41,832 nt of DNA, from assembly GCA_035503915.1 (NCBI GenBank), contig DATJSU010000008.1:1-41832 (forward strand). The letters are read 5' to 3'. The position numbers were made by a program, and so were the translations under genes. The notes beneath the pieces were generated by a model that saw only the letters and a program-made list of their open reading frames with translations, searched no databases and was not told where the DNA came from. Within the stretch, counting starts at the first letter, position 1, and each line of letters opens with the position of its first letter. The DNA comes from DATJMJ01 sp035503915. GTDB taxonomy: Bacteria > Actinomycetota > Acidimicrobiia > Acidimicrobiales > Palsa-688. Positions 25,737-33,884 of this stretch are shown one piece after another.

Positions 25737-26746
25737 CAGCGCCTCGGGCCCATACGGGCCTTCATCATCTGCTTGCTGAACTCGCTAGTACTGGCCTCGG
25801 CATCGCGGATCGTGCGGCCTGTGTAGGCCATGAAGACGTCGTCGAGGGTCGGCCGGGCAACGCTCACCGATCGTATCGAGACCGGCAGCTCGGTAAAAAG
25901 GCGCGGCACGAAGTGCTCGCCTCGTTCGACGGAGAACGTGAGCTCGTGCTCTGAGATGGTGGCCTCGATGTCGAAGCGCTCATCGAGCAGTCGGATAGCC
26001 TCGGTGCCGTCATCGGTAGTGATCCGGATACGGTCCTTCCCGACGCTGGCTTTCAGAGCCTCGGGCGTGTCGAGAGCGATGATCCGGCCGTCGTCGATTA
26101 TGGCGATGCGGTCGCAGTACTCTGCCTCGTCCATGTAGTGCGTCGTCATGAACATGGTGATGTCCTCGGTCGCTTTGAGCTCGCGGATGTAAGACCAGAT
26201 CGAGGCCCGCGTCTGTGGGTCCAGGCCGACGGTGGGCTCGTCGAGGAACAGCACCCGGGGTGAATGGAGCAGGCCTCTCCCGATCTCCAGGCGCCGGCGC
26301 ATCCCTCCCGAAAAGGTGTTGACCTTGCTCTTGCGCCGGTCCCACAGACCGACCATGTTCAAGATGCGCTCGATCCGGTCGTGCAGGACGGAACTCGGCA
26401 CCCCATACAGCTCGCCGTGAAGGCGCAGGTTCATCTGTGCGGTCAGATAGCCGTCGAGCGTCTGGTCCTGGAACACCAGCCCGATGTGGCGGCGCACGTC
26501 GTCGCGCTGGTGGACCACGTCGAAGCCCGCTACTTGCGCGGTCCCTGCCGTCGGTGTGAGCAGGGTGCACAGCATCGAGATCGTCGTCGACTTCCCGGCT
26601 CCATTGGGGCCGAGGAACCCGAAGATCTCCCCGGCTTGGACCTCCAGGTCGATAGCGCGCACGGCGTGTATGTCGCCGAAGGACTTGACCAGCCCGCGTG
26701 CGGAGACGGCGACGGTCTGCTCGTCGGCATTTGGGGTTTTCGCCAT
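25736..26746 (-). CDS. ABC exporter ATP-binding protein (DrrA/CcmA-like)
   Basis: A 336-residue ATPase. Walker A GPNGAGKS (46-53), Q loop in VFQDQTLDGYLT, signature FSGGMRRRLEIGRGL, Walker B VLFLDEPTVGLDP and the switch His in MTTHYMDEAEYCD are all present. The C-terminal region after about 225 is the regulatory extension typical of DrrA proteins and ends with RPTLDDVFMAYTGR. It energises the permease encoded next. The start ATG 26746 follows 302 bases without a gene, where the operon promoter must lie. Confidence 0.94.
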   Translation of the reverse strand: MAKTPNADEQTVAVSARGLVKSFGDIHAVRAIDLEVQAGEIFGFLGPNGAGKSTTISMLCTLLTPTAGTAQVAGFDVVHQRDDVRRHIGLVFQDQTLDGYLTAQMNLRLHGELYGVPSSVLHDRIERILNMVGLWDRRKSKVNTFSGGMRRRLEIGRGLLHSPRVLFLDEPTVGLDPQTRASIWSYIRELKATEDITMFMTTHYMDEAEYCDRIAIIDDGRIIALDTPEALKASVGKDRIRITTDDGTEAIRLLDERFDIEATISEHELTFSVERGEHFVPRLFTELPVSIRSVSVARPTLDDVFMAYTGRTIRDAEASTSEFSKQMMKARMGPRR

Positions 26747-27048
26747 AGCGTCCAGTCTTGCAGCCCATGGACGTTTTGCACCCCGGGTTGCCTGAGTGGG
26801 CGATCACCTCGGGCGGCTGATGAGGAAGCGTTGGCCATCGCCGCGTTGGCCCTGGAGCAGCACGGCGGGCGGCCGGAGGAGCCGCGACCTACCACTTGGC
26901 CAGAGAGGGCAAGCCCTGTGCACGAGTTGCCAGGTGCCCGTGTACCCCGCTCCGCTCCAGAAAGCAGGCTGCGCAGCTTGCTTTGCGTGCACCAGACCGC
27001 GGTCCTCCAACTGGCCGGCCGCCACCATATGGTTCGTCACCTTGCGGT
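26747..27048. other. 302-base gap with no recognised gene
   Basis: Between the ABC ATPase start and the histidine-kinase stop (both minus strand) I find no gene with a convincing start or family resemblance on either strand. Open frames here are extensions or shadows of neighbours. It should contain the ABC operon promoter and the end of the kinase transcript, but no clear -35/-10 pair or hairpin stood out. Confidence 0.4.
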
Positions 27049-28353
27049 TCAAGGAGAGTTGGCGGGTCGCGCCATCTCAGTTCGGGGTCGGTCGCGGTTC
27101 ACCTCGGGAAAGGTGGTGGGCAGGCAAGGAAAGCTCACCGCGACCGTCAAGCCGCCTCCGGGTCGAGAACGGACGTCGAGGTCGGCCCGGTGGGCTTCGG
27201 CGATGTCGGCGACGATGGACAAGCCGAGCCCGAGCCCGTTCGGGCCGGCGGTGCGGTCCGGCGTGGCCCGTTGGAAAGGCTCGAGCAGACGGCTGACTTG
27301 GTCTGGCGGTACAAGGGGCCCGGTGTTGGCCACGGTGAGCGTCGCGTCCGTGGTGCTGGCAGCGAGCTTGACCTCGACTCGTCCACCGCTGATGTTGTAA
27401 CGGATGGCGTTGTCGACGAGGTTGGACACCAACCTGTTGATGAGGCGGGCGTCCCCGGGTACCGTGGCGTCGTCGAGGCTGGCGTCGACCTGTAGCCCTC
27501 TGGGTGCCGCAGACGGCTCGTGGGCTTTCAGGGCGTCGTTCACAACAGCCTTTAGGTCGACGGGTTCTCGATGGTCGAGGCCGCGATTGCTGCGGGCCAG
27601 GGTCAGGAGCGCATCGATGAGCTGTGCCTGGTCCTTGCCGGCGTCGACGGCCTCCTGGCAGGCAGCTCGGAGCGAACCGAGGGTGATGGCAGGGTCGGCC
27701 AGGGCTACTTGGAGGAGGGTCTGGCTCAACATGAGCGGGGTGCGCAGTTCGTGCGAGGCGTTGGCGACGAAGCGTCGCTGAGACTCGAAGGCCGCCTCGA
27801 GACGGGCGATAAGCCCGTCGATGGTGTCACCGAGGTCCTTGAGCTCGTCGTCGGGACCGGCGAGCGCGAGACGCTCATGTAGGTTGTGCTCGGAGATCTG
27901 GCGGGTGGTGGTGGTCATGACCCGGAGCGGCCGGAGCACCCGGCCCGCGGCGAACCAGCCGAGCAACACGGATGCCCCGATCATGGCGACGAGGACTATG
28001 CACGCACCGACGACGAACTCGCGGCCGTCGAGGACGACATGCCCGGGCAGGGTGACAAATGTCTCGTCGAGCGTGCGGCTGGTGCCCCCTCCGTGGGGCC
28101 CCCGCGTTAACGCAACGGTGGTCGGTACGCGGTGAGCCGAAGTCCTATAGAGCTGAGAAGTCCTTAGGGCCCGGAGCACGGTTTGGTTCGTAGGGCGCTG
28201 GACCAGGACGATCAGGGCGTAAGTCACGGCGACGAAAAGGACGCCCGAGGGGAAAAAGAGACAGCAGTAGAGCGCAGTCAGGCGAAAACGTGTGCTCCGC
28301 CGGCGCAGGTGGGGACCGAAGGCCAGGTCACGGGGCCGTCGAGACCGCGCCAC
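27049..28353 (-). CDS. Membrane sensor histidine kinase (HAMP-HisKA-HATPase)
   Basis: A 434-residue kinase with TM1 (about 24-51), a short extracytoplasmic loop of about 60 residues, TM2 (about 113-140), HAMP (about 138-190), HisKA with His201 in NASHELRTPL, and HATPase motifs NLVDNAIRYN and GLGLGLSIV. The G1 box is atypical (VANTGPLVP rather than DxGxG), as in several actinobacterial kinases of this type. It starts two bases after the stop of its response regulator, so the pair is one transcript. The small sensor loop suggests a membrane or envelope stimulus. It lies between the ABC exporter and the duplicated-module lipoprotein; either may be a target, but this is inference. Confidence 0.92.
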   Translation of the reverse strand: MARSRRPRDLAFGPHLRRRSTRFRLTALYCCLFFPSGVLFVAVTYALIVLVQRPTNQTVLRALRTSQLYRTSAHRVPTTVALTRGPHGGGTSRTLDETFVTLPGHVVLDGREFVVGACIVLVAMIGASVLLGWFAAGRVLRPLRVMTTTTRQISEHNLHERLALAGPDDELKDLGDTIDGLIARLEAAFESQRRFVANASHELRTPLMLSQTLLQVALADPAITLGSLRAACQEAVDAGKDQAQLIDALLTLARSNRGLDHREPVDLKAVVNDALKAHEPSAAPRGLQVDASLDDATVPGDARLINRLVSNLVDNAIRYNISGGRVEVKLAASTTDATLTVANTGPLVPPDQVSRLLEPFQRATPDRTAGPNGLGLGLSIVADIAEAHRADLDVRSRPGGGLTVAVSFPCLPTTFPEVNRDRPRTEMARPANSP

Positions 28354-28355
28354 GG

Positions 28356-29015
28356 TCAGCTTGCGACCCGGTAACCGGCCTTGGCCACCGTCTCGATGAC
28401 CGGCGGGTCGCCGAGCTTGGCCCGGAGGCGGCTGATGGTGGTCCTGACCGCCTGGCTGAAGGGGTCGGCTGCTTCGTCCCAGACGCGCTCGAGGAGCTCT
28501 TCGGCGGGCACCACGACGCCGGGCGCGCTCAGGAGGGCCTCCAAGACGGCGAACTCCTTGGGGTTGAGCGACAACGCTCGGCCGGCTCTGGTGGCGGTCC
28601 TGTGCGACGGGTCGAGCAGCAGGTCGCCGTAACTGAGGGTCGGGGGCAATGACGTGCCCGGGCGGCGGACGAGGGCACGGACACGTGCCACCAGCTCGGT
28701 GAAGTCACAGGGCTTGGGGAGGTAATCGTCAGCGCCGATGCCGAGGCCGTGGACCCGGTCCTCCACTGAACCGGCCGCAGTCAGCATCAGCACCCGGCTG
28801 GGTGACCCCCGGGCCACGAGCGCCTTGCAGACGTCGTCGCCGTGCACGCCGGGGATGTCCCGGTCCAGCACCACGACGTCGTAGGCGGTGACCGCGAGGT
28901 GCTCGAGGGCGTCGTGGCCGTCGAAGACGACGTCGGCGGCCATGCCCGCCTGGCGCAGACCGGTTGCCAAGGCCATGGCCAGCTTGGCGTGGTCTTCGAC
29001 CACCAGCACCCTCAT
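28356..29015 (-). CDS. OmpR/PhoB-family response regulator
   Basis: A 219-residue transcription factor. The receiver (1-120) has Glu7/Asp8, phospho-acceptor Asp51 in VVVLDRDIPG, Thr in MLTAAG and Lys in YLPKPC. The winged-helix output (about 128-219) shows LSLNPKEFAVLEALL, VVPAEELLERVW, VRTTISRLRAKLG and ETVAKAGYRV. It is transcribed away from the lipoprotein gene at 29153; the shared 137-base gap holds an inverted repeat that could be its operator. It is co-transcribed with the kinase that starts two bases downstream. Confidence 0.94.
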   Translation of the reverse strand: MRVLVVEDHAKLAMALATGLRQAGMAADVVFDGHDALEHLAVTAYDVVVLDRDIPGVHGDDVCKALVARGSPSRVLMLTAAGSVEDRVHGLGIGADDYLPKPCDFTELVARVRALVRRPGTSLPPTLSYGDLLLDPSHRTATRAGRALSLNPKEFAVLEALLSAPGVVVPAEELLERVWDEAADPFSQAVRTTISRLRAKLGDPPVIETVAKAGYRVAS

Positions 29016-29093
29016 CGCCGGTCCTCCTACCTCCCCGGCCGCCAGATGGTGGTCGGCCGCAGGGGGCTCACCAGTCCAGGATGCCCGATCCAG

Positions 29094-29130
29094 TGTTGCA
29101 AAACGATAACTACGTTGCGGCCTTGCAACA
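29094..29130. promoter_or_regulatory. Inverted repeat TGTTGCAA / TTGCAACA in divergent promoter region
   Basis: Perfect 8-base arms at 29094-29101 and 29123-29130 with a 21-base spacer. A further GTTGC at 29114-29118 pairs with GCAAC at 29125-29129 and repeats the left arm's GTTGC (29095-29099) at a 19-base interval. The right arm ends 22 bases before the lipoprotein ATG. A binding site for the divergently encoded OmpR-family regulator is plausible but unproven. Confidence 0.45.
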
Positions 29131-29152
29131 TCGGCTTTCGCACGATGTCATC

Positions 29153-29806
29153 ATGAGCCTTAGAGCCGACCAACAGAGCGACGAGCCGGTGGCGCCAACG
29201 CGGAGGGCTCCGGGCACACGACGAGCGCCCTACCGGCTCTGTCGGGCCGGGCTCGTTTTCGTGGCGTTCCTGGGCACAGGGGTCCTGGCCGCAGCCTGCG
29301 GAGGTGGGCCCTCGGCTAGCGCCGTCGCCGGTCTCGGAACGACTACTACCTCGGTCGGGCCATCAGCGGCAAACGGTGGGAGCACCACCACCCCGTCCGA
29401 CAGCGCCCTCGCCTTTGTCAACTGCATGCGCACCCACGGGGAACCGAACATGCCTGATCCCGTCATGGAGGGCCACAGCGTGCACATCGTGGTCACCCCG
29501 GGCTTAGACCCGAGCTCCCAGCGGTTCACTGCTGCGGACAATGCATGCAGGCACCTGTTGCCGAACAACGGCGTCTCAAGGGACACGATCACCGCTGCCG
29601 ACCAGGCTGACTACCTCAAGGCCGCCGCCTGCATGCGCTCGCACGGAGCCCCCAACTTCCCCGACCCGACGTTCGAGAACGGCAGCGTCACGTTCAATGT
29701 CCGGACGCCCATCGACACGAGTTCTTCAGAGTACAAAAGCGCGCTGGCGACTTGTCAGAAGCTCATACCGGCGGGCTTGCCCTATAGCAGTTCCAGCGCT
29801 TCATGA
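29153..29806 (+). CDS. Lipoprotein with two C-x3-H-G modules
   Basis: A 217-residue predicted lipoprotein. A basic N region (about 1-29) is followed by a hydrophobic helix and a lipobox-like LAAAC with Cys49, then a Thr/Ser/Pro linker. The mature part is an internal duplication: module 1 has CMRTHGEPNMPDP (Cys91, His95) and a second cysteine at Cys132; module 2 has CMRSHGAPNFPDP (Cys160, His164) and Cys201. The two modules are offset by 69 residues, and the Cys-Cys distance is 41 in both. The call as lipoprotein uses ATG 29153; the frame extends upstream to 28964 but that part overlaps the regulator gene and its promoter. Proteins with this motif are common in actinobacteria, often beside two-component systems, but I know no established function. 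Disulfides or metal binding are possibilities. Confidence 0.82.
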   Translation: MSLRADQQSDEPVAPTRRAPGTRRAPYRLCRAGLVFVAFLGTGVLAAACGGGPSASAVAGLGTTTTSVGPSAANGGSTTTPSDSALAFVNCMRTHGEPNMPDPVMEGHSVHIVVTPGLDPSSQRFTAADNACRHLLPNNGVSRDTITAADQADYLKAAACMRSHGAPNFPDPTFENGSVTFNVRTPIDTSSSEYKSALATCQKLIPAGLPYSSSSAS

Positions 29807-29945
29807 GAACGGCACATGGACGGCCCTGGGCCTAACTGGGTCGAGCTCGGGCCCATGACCCCGGTTCTTGCGCTGAGCCACCGAGACCGGCGGCCTCGAA
29901 GAAGAGCGGGAGAGCGCCAACAGGGCATCGGGTTGCAAGCAAAAC

Positions 29946-29982
29946 AGTGGTCCACGGCTTGCATTGCTTGCCGTGGGCCACT
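29946..29982 (-). terminator. Strong hairpin between convergent genes
   Basis: AGTGGTCCACGGC (29946-29958) pairs with GCCGTGGGCCACT (29970-29982): 13 base pairs with one G-T mismatch and an 11-base loop. Reading on the minus strand, the stem is followed by TGTTTTGC, a partial U tract, and lies 20 bases after the stop of the surface-protein gene. It probably ends that transcript and perhaps the lipoprotein transcript from the other side. Confidence 0.7.
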
Positions 29983-30001
29983 CGCGAGAGCCAACGATCT
30001 T

Positions 30002-33000
30002 TCAGGTCCCTGCGATGGCAACTATCGAGGGAGTGTTGGTGAGCCCTGACGGCTTGGGGAACGGCTTTGCGTCGCCGAAGCCGTACACATTGCCGTCGCT
30101 GGCGGCCATGAAATAACCACCGTTGTCCGGAGTCAGCGCGATCCCGACGATGTCGTGGGTTTTGATGCCACGGCTCGGCAACGAGCCGAGGAAATCCACG
30201 CCCTTGCCGAAGATGAAGGCTCCTCCGTCGGCGCCCACAAGTACGTAGCCGGTCCCAGTCGAAGAGGGGAGTATCGCACGGATGTCGTTCACGTGCTTGC
30301 CAATACCGGGAACAGAGCCATGGAAGCGCGCCGAGCCGAAAGTGAACACCCCGCCGTCAGAACCAACGACAAGGTAGCCAGCGCCGTCAGCGGAGGCGAC
30401 CATGCCGACGATGTCGTGGACGTGGCGCTTCAGGCCAGGGACCGAACCGTGGAACTTCGCGTCGCCAAAAGCAAACATACCCCCGTCGCGTCCGACCAAC
30501 CAATAGCCGTGCCCGTCGTGCGTCGGCGCGATGGCGACGATGTCTGACGATTGGACCTTGATCGACGGGAGGTCCCCGTAGAAGTGTGCAGTGCCGAAGG
30601 CAGCGACCGTGCCGCGTGAAGTTACTACCCAATAGCCTCGGCCTCCTGGGCTCTTCGCGATCCCCACTGCCTCGCCGCTCGAGGCGTTCGTCGAGGTGCT
30701 CCCCAGGGCCGGCGCGCCACCCTCGCCGTAAACAGTCCCGGCGGTGGTTACGAGCCAGTACCCGATGGGTGGGAAGCTGACACTTTCGTCTGCAGACAAC
30801 GAAGTTGAGCGCGCTACCCCGACGGTGCCCGAGTAGGTCGCGGCTATGACATGACGGCCGCCGGAGTAGAAAGTGATCTTGCATTTGGCCTGCCCGACAA
30901 CGACCCGCACTGAAGAGCAAGCAGGGACCACTGCGCCGTCCTTGGTGAACGTGACTGTGCCTCTGCTCGCGGCCGGCTTTACGATCGCGGAGTAGGTTAC
31001 CGCTTGGCCAATCTTCGTTGGGTTTGTGCGGGTGGAGACCGCGATAGAGGCAACGTTCTCAACTTGTACGTTCAGAGCCGCTGAGGTTGAGCCGGCAAAG
31101 CTTGAGGCGCCGCTGTAGACAGCTCGCAACGCTGCGGTGCCAATCGTCCCGAGTGTCGCAGCACACGTCGCGATCCCGGAGTGGACTGGCACGCCGGCAC
31201 AACCGGGGAGGGCTGCGCCGTTGTCAGTGAAGGTCATGCTGCCCAGGCTCAGGGGGGGATGTACGGCGGCCAGGAATGCTACCCGGGCGCCGATGAGGGC
31301 TGGGCTGGGAGACGCCGTGAGCGACACCGATGTAGCCGAGGTTGCCGGTGATGGAGGAGGCGGGGTCGCTGCGACAACGTCGCCAGCCAGGGTCATTTCG
31401 TAGATGCCTGGCCCTGGGTTCAGGACGCCGGCCGCCGTGAGCTCGAGGAAAGCGCCCGACGCGATGTTCGCCCCCAGCTTCAAGGTCACTTCATTGCTGG
31501 CACTGGTCGACAGTGAAACAGGGTGGGCAGTGCCAACCCCGTCGCTGAGGTCGGTGACGGTAAAGTCCGCAACGTTGCTCGGCAAGACAGTCCCAGAGGG
31601 TGCTTCGACCTGGATCGTCGAGATGCCTGCGCTCATCGCCGCGGCCGCCTTGAGGTCACTGACCGTGTACTGCGCAGCAGTCGCGGGCGTCGTTGGGCTC
31701 ACGGCGATCGCGGCGAAGGTCGGCGCTGCGGCAGCGGTGACTTGGTAGGCCGGGACCGGCAACGGCACGACATCGGCGCTCGTTGCCACTGTGAAATCAT
31801 CTGCCGGGCCTCCGTAGTCGCCTGAGGGCGGGTTGGTAACCCCGCTTACCTGCAGAGAGATCTGGTCGCCCGCAAAAACCTCTTTCGGGGCGGTGATAGT
31901 CAGCAAGTTGTCGGTGAGGGACGAGGTAGATGACGACGCCTTTACCGAAGAGGGGGCCACATTGCCTGAGCCGCTCGGGTGAGTCGTGTCCGCGACACTT
32001 GCGGACACACCAGCGAAGGATGTGCCTGCCGGTGCCACCAACGTGATCGTGCCTCCGGCCGGGATGGGTGAGTCGGCCTTGAAACCGATTACGTACCTCA
32101 CCCCGCTAGCCCCGGCCGCGGGCTGAGAAAGTGAAATAGTTGCACCGGAAACCGATGTCCCTATCTGGAGGCTTGCCGTGACTGGCGTCGCCGTGCTCGG
32201 CGCCGCCGCGCTGATCGTATCGGTCTGGGGGCTCGAAGGGTTGTGCACACCGGTCGCCGTTACAGACAGTTCGTCGCCCGAGGCGACCGCAGTGGAAAGC
32301 TTGAGGGTCACCGACTGTCCTGTGCTGGATGAGCCGACGCCAGCGACGCTTACCGACGAAGGCGTGCTCGAAGCTGTCGCCGTAAGGACGGTCACCTTGT
32401 AGGCCGATGCCGACGTAGGGAAACCGACGTCGTCGCTCGTACCCGAGCTGGCGGTAGAAGCGATCGATATGAGGCTCCCAGCGGGCAGAGAAGACGCGGA
32501 TTTGAAAGCTCCGATGGTGTAAGTGGACGAACCGCCGACGAGCGCCGGGCTGGCCGCGGGGCTGAACGTCAGAGGCGCGGCCGGCGTTATTTGGTAGTTC
32601 GCCGTGCTCGCGGGCCCTGGGTTGGCCGATGTTGAGACCTCCAGGTTGTACGTGCCCGGCTTGGGAGGGTTGGTCACACCCGAAATGCGGACCGACACAG
32701 AGCTCCCCGCTGCCAGCGCGGCCGAAAGTCCCACCGTCACGGCGTGAGCACTGGGGGCCAACACCGAGCTCGAAACGGCCTGGTCGCCAAGCGAGCTTGT
32801 GCCGTCGACGATGTAGTAGTCGCTCAGCGCGCTCGGGAACACTGTCGAGGCGCTCGGGTCGGCGACGGTGATCGTAGCCCCCTTTGCGAGGGCGCTCGGC
32901 GTCGTGAAGCCGACGTTGTAAAGTGCACTGGCACCGGAGCCAGAGGGCATAGCAAACACCGTTGCGCTGGAGACCGAGCCGTTGCCGATCTGGTAGGTTT

Positions 33001-33118
33001 CGGTCACCACGGCTCCTTGGGCTGCGGCCAGCTGGTGCCCCGGTACCAGCGGCACGGCGATCGGCAATAAAACCGCAGCTACCCCCCTGCCCACGGCGCG
33101 CAGTTTTCTCTTCAGCAT
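30002..33118 (-). CDS. Large secreted repeat protein: four N-terminal modules, two Ig-like domains, propeller-type repeats
   Basis: A 1038-residue exported protein. ATG 33118 is chosen because GGGAGG lies eight bases upstream; an in-frame start at 33172 would place that site inside the gene. A basic signal peptide (MLKRKLRAVGRG then a hydrophobic run, cleavage near AAA at about 32) leads four related modules of about 130-150 residues, each ending in a G-V-x-N-P motif (ISGVTNPPKPGTY, ATGVHNPSS, VSGVTNPPSGDY, AAGVLNPGPGIY). Two bacterial Ig-like domains follow (about 598-690, 686-778; each with paired cysteines), then six repeats of about 43 residues of the type GYWLVGRDGGMFAFGDAKFHGS (781-1038). 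The last type is frequent in Acidimicrobiia surface proteins. No LPXTG or C-terminal anchor is present, so how it stays at the surface is unclear. Adhesion is an inference. Confidence 0.85.
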   Translation of the reverse strand: MLKRKLRAVGRGVAAVLLPIAVPLVPGHQLAAAQGAVVTETYQIGNGSVSSATVFAMPSGSGASALYNVGFTTPSALAKGATITVADPSASTVFPSALSDYYIVDGTSSLGDQAVSSSVLAPSAHAVTVGLSAALAAGSSVSVRISGVTNPPKPGTYNLEVSTSANPGPASTANYQITPAAPLTFSPAASPALVGGSSTYTIGAFKSASSLPAGSLISIASTASSGTSDDVGFPTSASAYKVTVLTATASSTPSSVSVAGVGSSSTGQSVTLKLSTAVASGDELSVTATGVHNPSSPQTDTISAAAPSTATPVTASLQIGTSVSGATISLSQPAAGASGVRYVIGFKADSPIPAGGTITLVAPAGTSFAGVSASVADTTHPSGSGNVAPSSVKASSSTSSLTDNLLTITAPKEVFAGDQISLQVSGVTNPPSGDYGGPADDFTVATSADVVPLPVPAYQVTAAAAPTFAAIAVSPTTPATAAQYTVSDLKAAAAMSAGISTIQVEAPSGTVLPSNVADFTVTDLSDGVGTAHPVSLSTSASNEVTLKLGANIASGAFLELTAAGVLNPGPGIYEMTLAGDVVAATPPPPSPATSATSVSLTASPSPALIGARVAFLAAVHPPLSLGSMTFTDNGAALPGCAGVPVHSGIATCAATLGTIGTAALRAVYSGASSFAGSTSAALNVQVENVASIAVSTRTNPTKIGQAVTYSAIVKPAASRGTVTFTKDGAVVPACSSVRVVVGQAKCKITFYSGGRHVIAATYSGTVGVARSTSLSADESVSFPPIGYWLVTTAGTVYGEGGAPALGSTSTNASSGEAVGIAKSPGGRGYWVVTSRGTVAAFGTAHFYGDLPSIKVQSSDIVAIAPTHDGHGYWLVGRDGGMFAFGDAKFHGSVPGLKRHVHDIVGMVASADGAGYLVVGSDGGVFTFGSARFHGSVPGIGKHVNDIRAILPSSTGTGYVLVGADGGAFIFGKGVDFLGSLPSRGIKTHDIVGIALTPDNGGYFMAASDGNVYGFGDAKPFPKPSGLTNTPSIVAIAGT

Positions 33119-33161
33119 CAATTGAACCTCCCGAGTAATACTTCGCTTACTAGTACTCAAG

Positions 33162-33167
33162 ATTGTA
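33162..33167 (-). promoter_or_regulatory. Candidate -10 element of the surface-protein gene
   Basis: TACAAT on the minus strand lies 44 bases before ATG 33118, within the 151-base gap after the GerMN lipoprotein gene. A convincing -35 is not visible at the expected distance (CTTTAT near 33185-33190 is the best). The gap means the gene is probably transcribed separately from mtrAB. Confidence 0.3.
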
Positions 33168-33269
33168 CCCATTGCTATTGGGGCATAAAGACAGACGAAA
33201 TACCCTCACAAAGCCCTCACACGTCGCGCACGGAATCGTTGCCTGATCGTTAGAAGGCCGACTATCGGT

Positions 33270-33869
33270 TCAACTCCCAAAGCCCGGATAATCGCGTCGC
33301 GTGAGCGGCCCCGCTACGAGCTTGCCGTCTTCGTTGGGCACTTGGGCTGCTTGGCCACCGACGAGAAAGACAACGCCTGTTACACCCTTGAACGCCGTGA
33401 GAGTGAAGACGACTTGCGCGGCAGCGACGGTTTGGTCCTGGCCTCCGAGGTTCTCAAACGACACCGGAAGGTCGACAGTGGCGACTCCTCGGTGCAGGAG
33501 GCCAGCCGTCAGCGGGCCCACGGACGACGCCGGGCTCACCAGGCCGCGGGCGGACTCGGCTGCGGTCGGGCCCTGCGCGAGCGCGTTCAGGGCTGCGCCC
33601 ATGGTGGCAGGCCAGGCGACGCTAGCCTCGACCGCCACCAGGCGCTCGTTGCTCCCCTCCAAGTAGATAGTCACGGAGGTGACGCCAAGGCCAGGCAGGG
33701 AGGTGCTGGTCGTCGGCAAAGCGCTGAAGAGCCCCTGTGGGGCGGATTTCGGGTCAAGAGCCTCAGGAGCGCTCTGAGCGCCCAGGCCGCACCCGGAGAG
33801 CCCACCAGCAGCCGCCGCGAGGGCAACCGCCGCTCCGAGAGCTCGTCTTATCCGCTTTCGCGCGCGCAA
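33270..33869 (-). CDS. GerMN-domain lipoprotein (short LpqB-like)
   Basis: A 199-residue lipoprotein with a basic N terminus, hydrophobic helix and lipobox LSGC (Cys at about 27). A single GerMN domain covers about 60-190 (VTIYLEGSNERLVAVE, ALNALAQGPTAAE, GVATVDLPVSFEN, AAAQVVFTLTAFKGVTGV). It is third after mtrA and mtrB, the position held in many actinobacteria by lpqB, a lipoprotein modulating MtrB. Unlike canonical LpqB (about 580 residues with a C-terminal propeller) only the GerMN part is present. The start is TTG 33869 with GAGGG four bases upstream, 15 bases after the mtrB-like stop; no ATG is in frame. Function is inferred from domain and position. Confidence 0.85.
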   Translation of the reverse strand: MRARKRIRRALGAAVALAAAAGGLSGCGLGAQSAPEALDPKSAPQGLFSALPTTSTSLPGLGVTSVTIYLEGSNERLVAVEASVAWPATMGAALNALAQGPTAAESARGLVSPASSVGPLTAGLLHRGVATVDLPVSFENLGGQDQTVAAAQVVFTLTAFKGVTGVVFLVGGQAAQVPNEDGKLVAGPLTRRDYPGFGS

Positions 33870-33884
33870 TGAGCCCTCATACCA

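Noticed and set aside
26264..27400. Long plus-strand open frame of 378 codons
   Set aside because: It is a GC-rich shadow of the ABC ATPase and histidine kinase genes on the other strand, both of which have full motif sets.
33267..33277. GGTTCAACTCC resembling a tRNA T-loop
   Set aside because: It overlaps the end of the GerMN gene, and no acceptor stem, anticodon arm or D arm can be folded around it.
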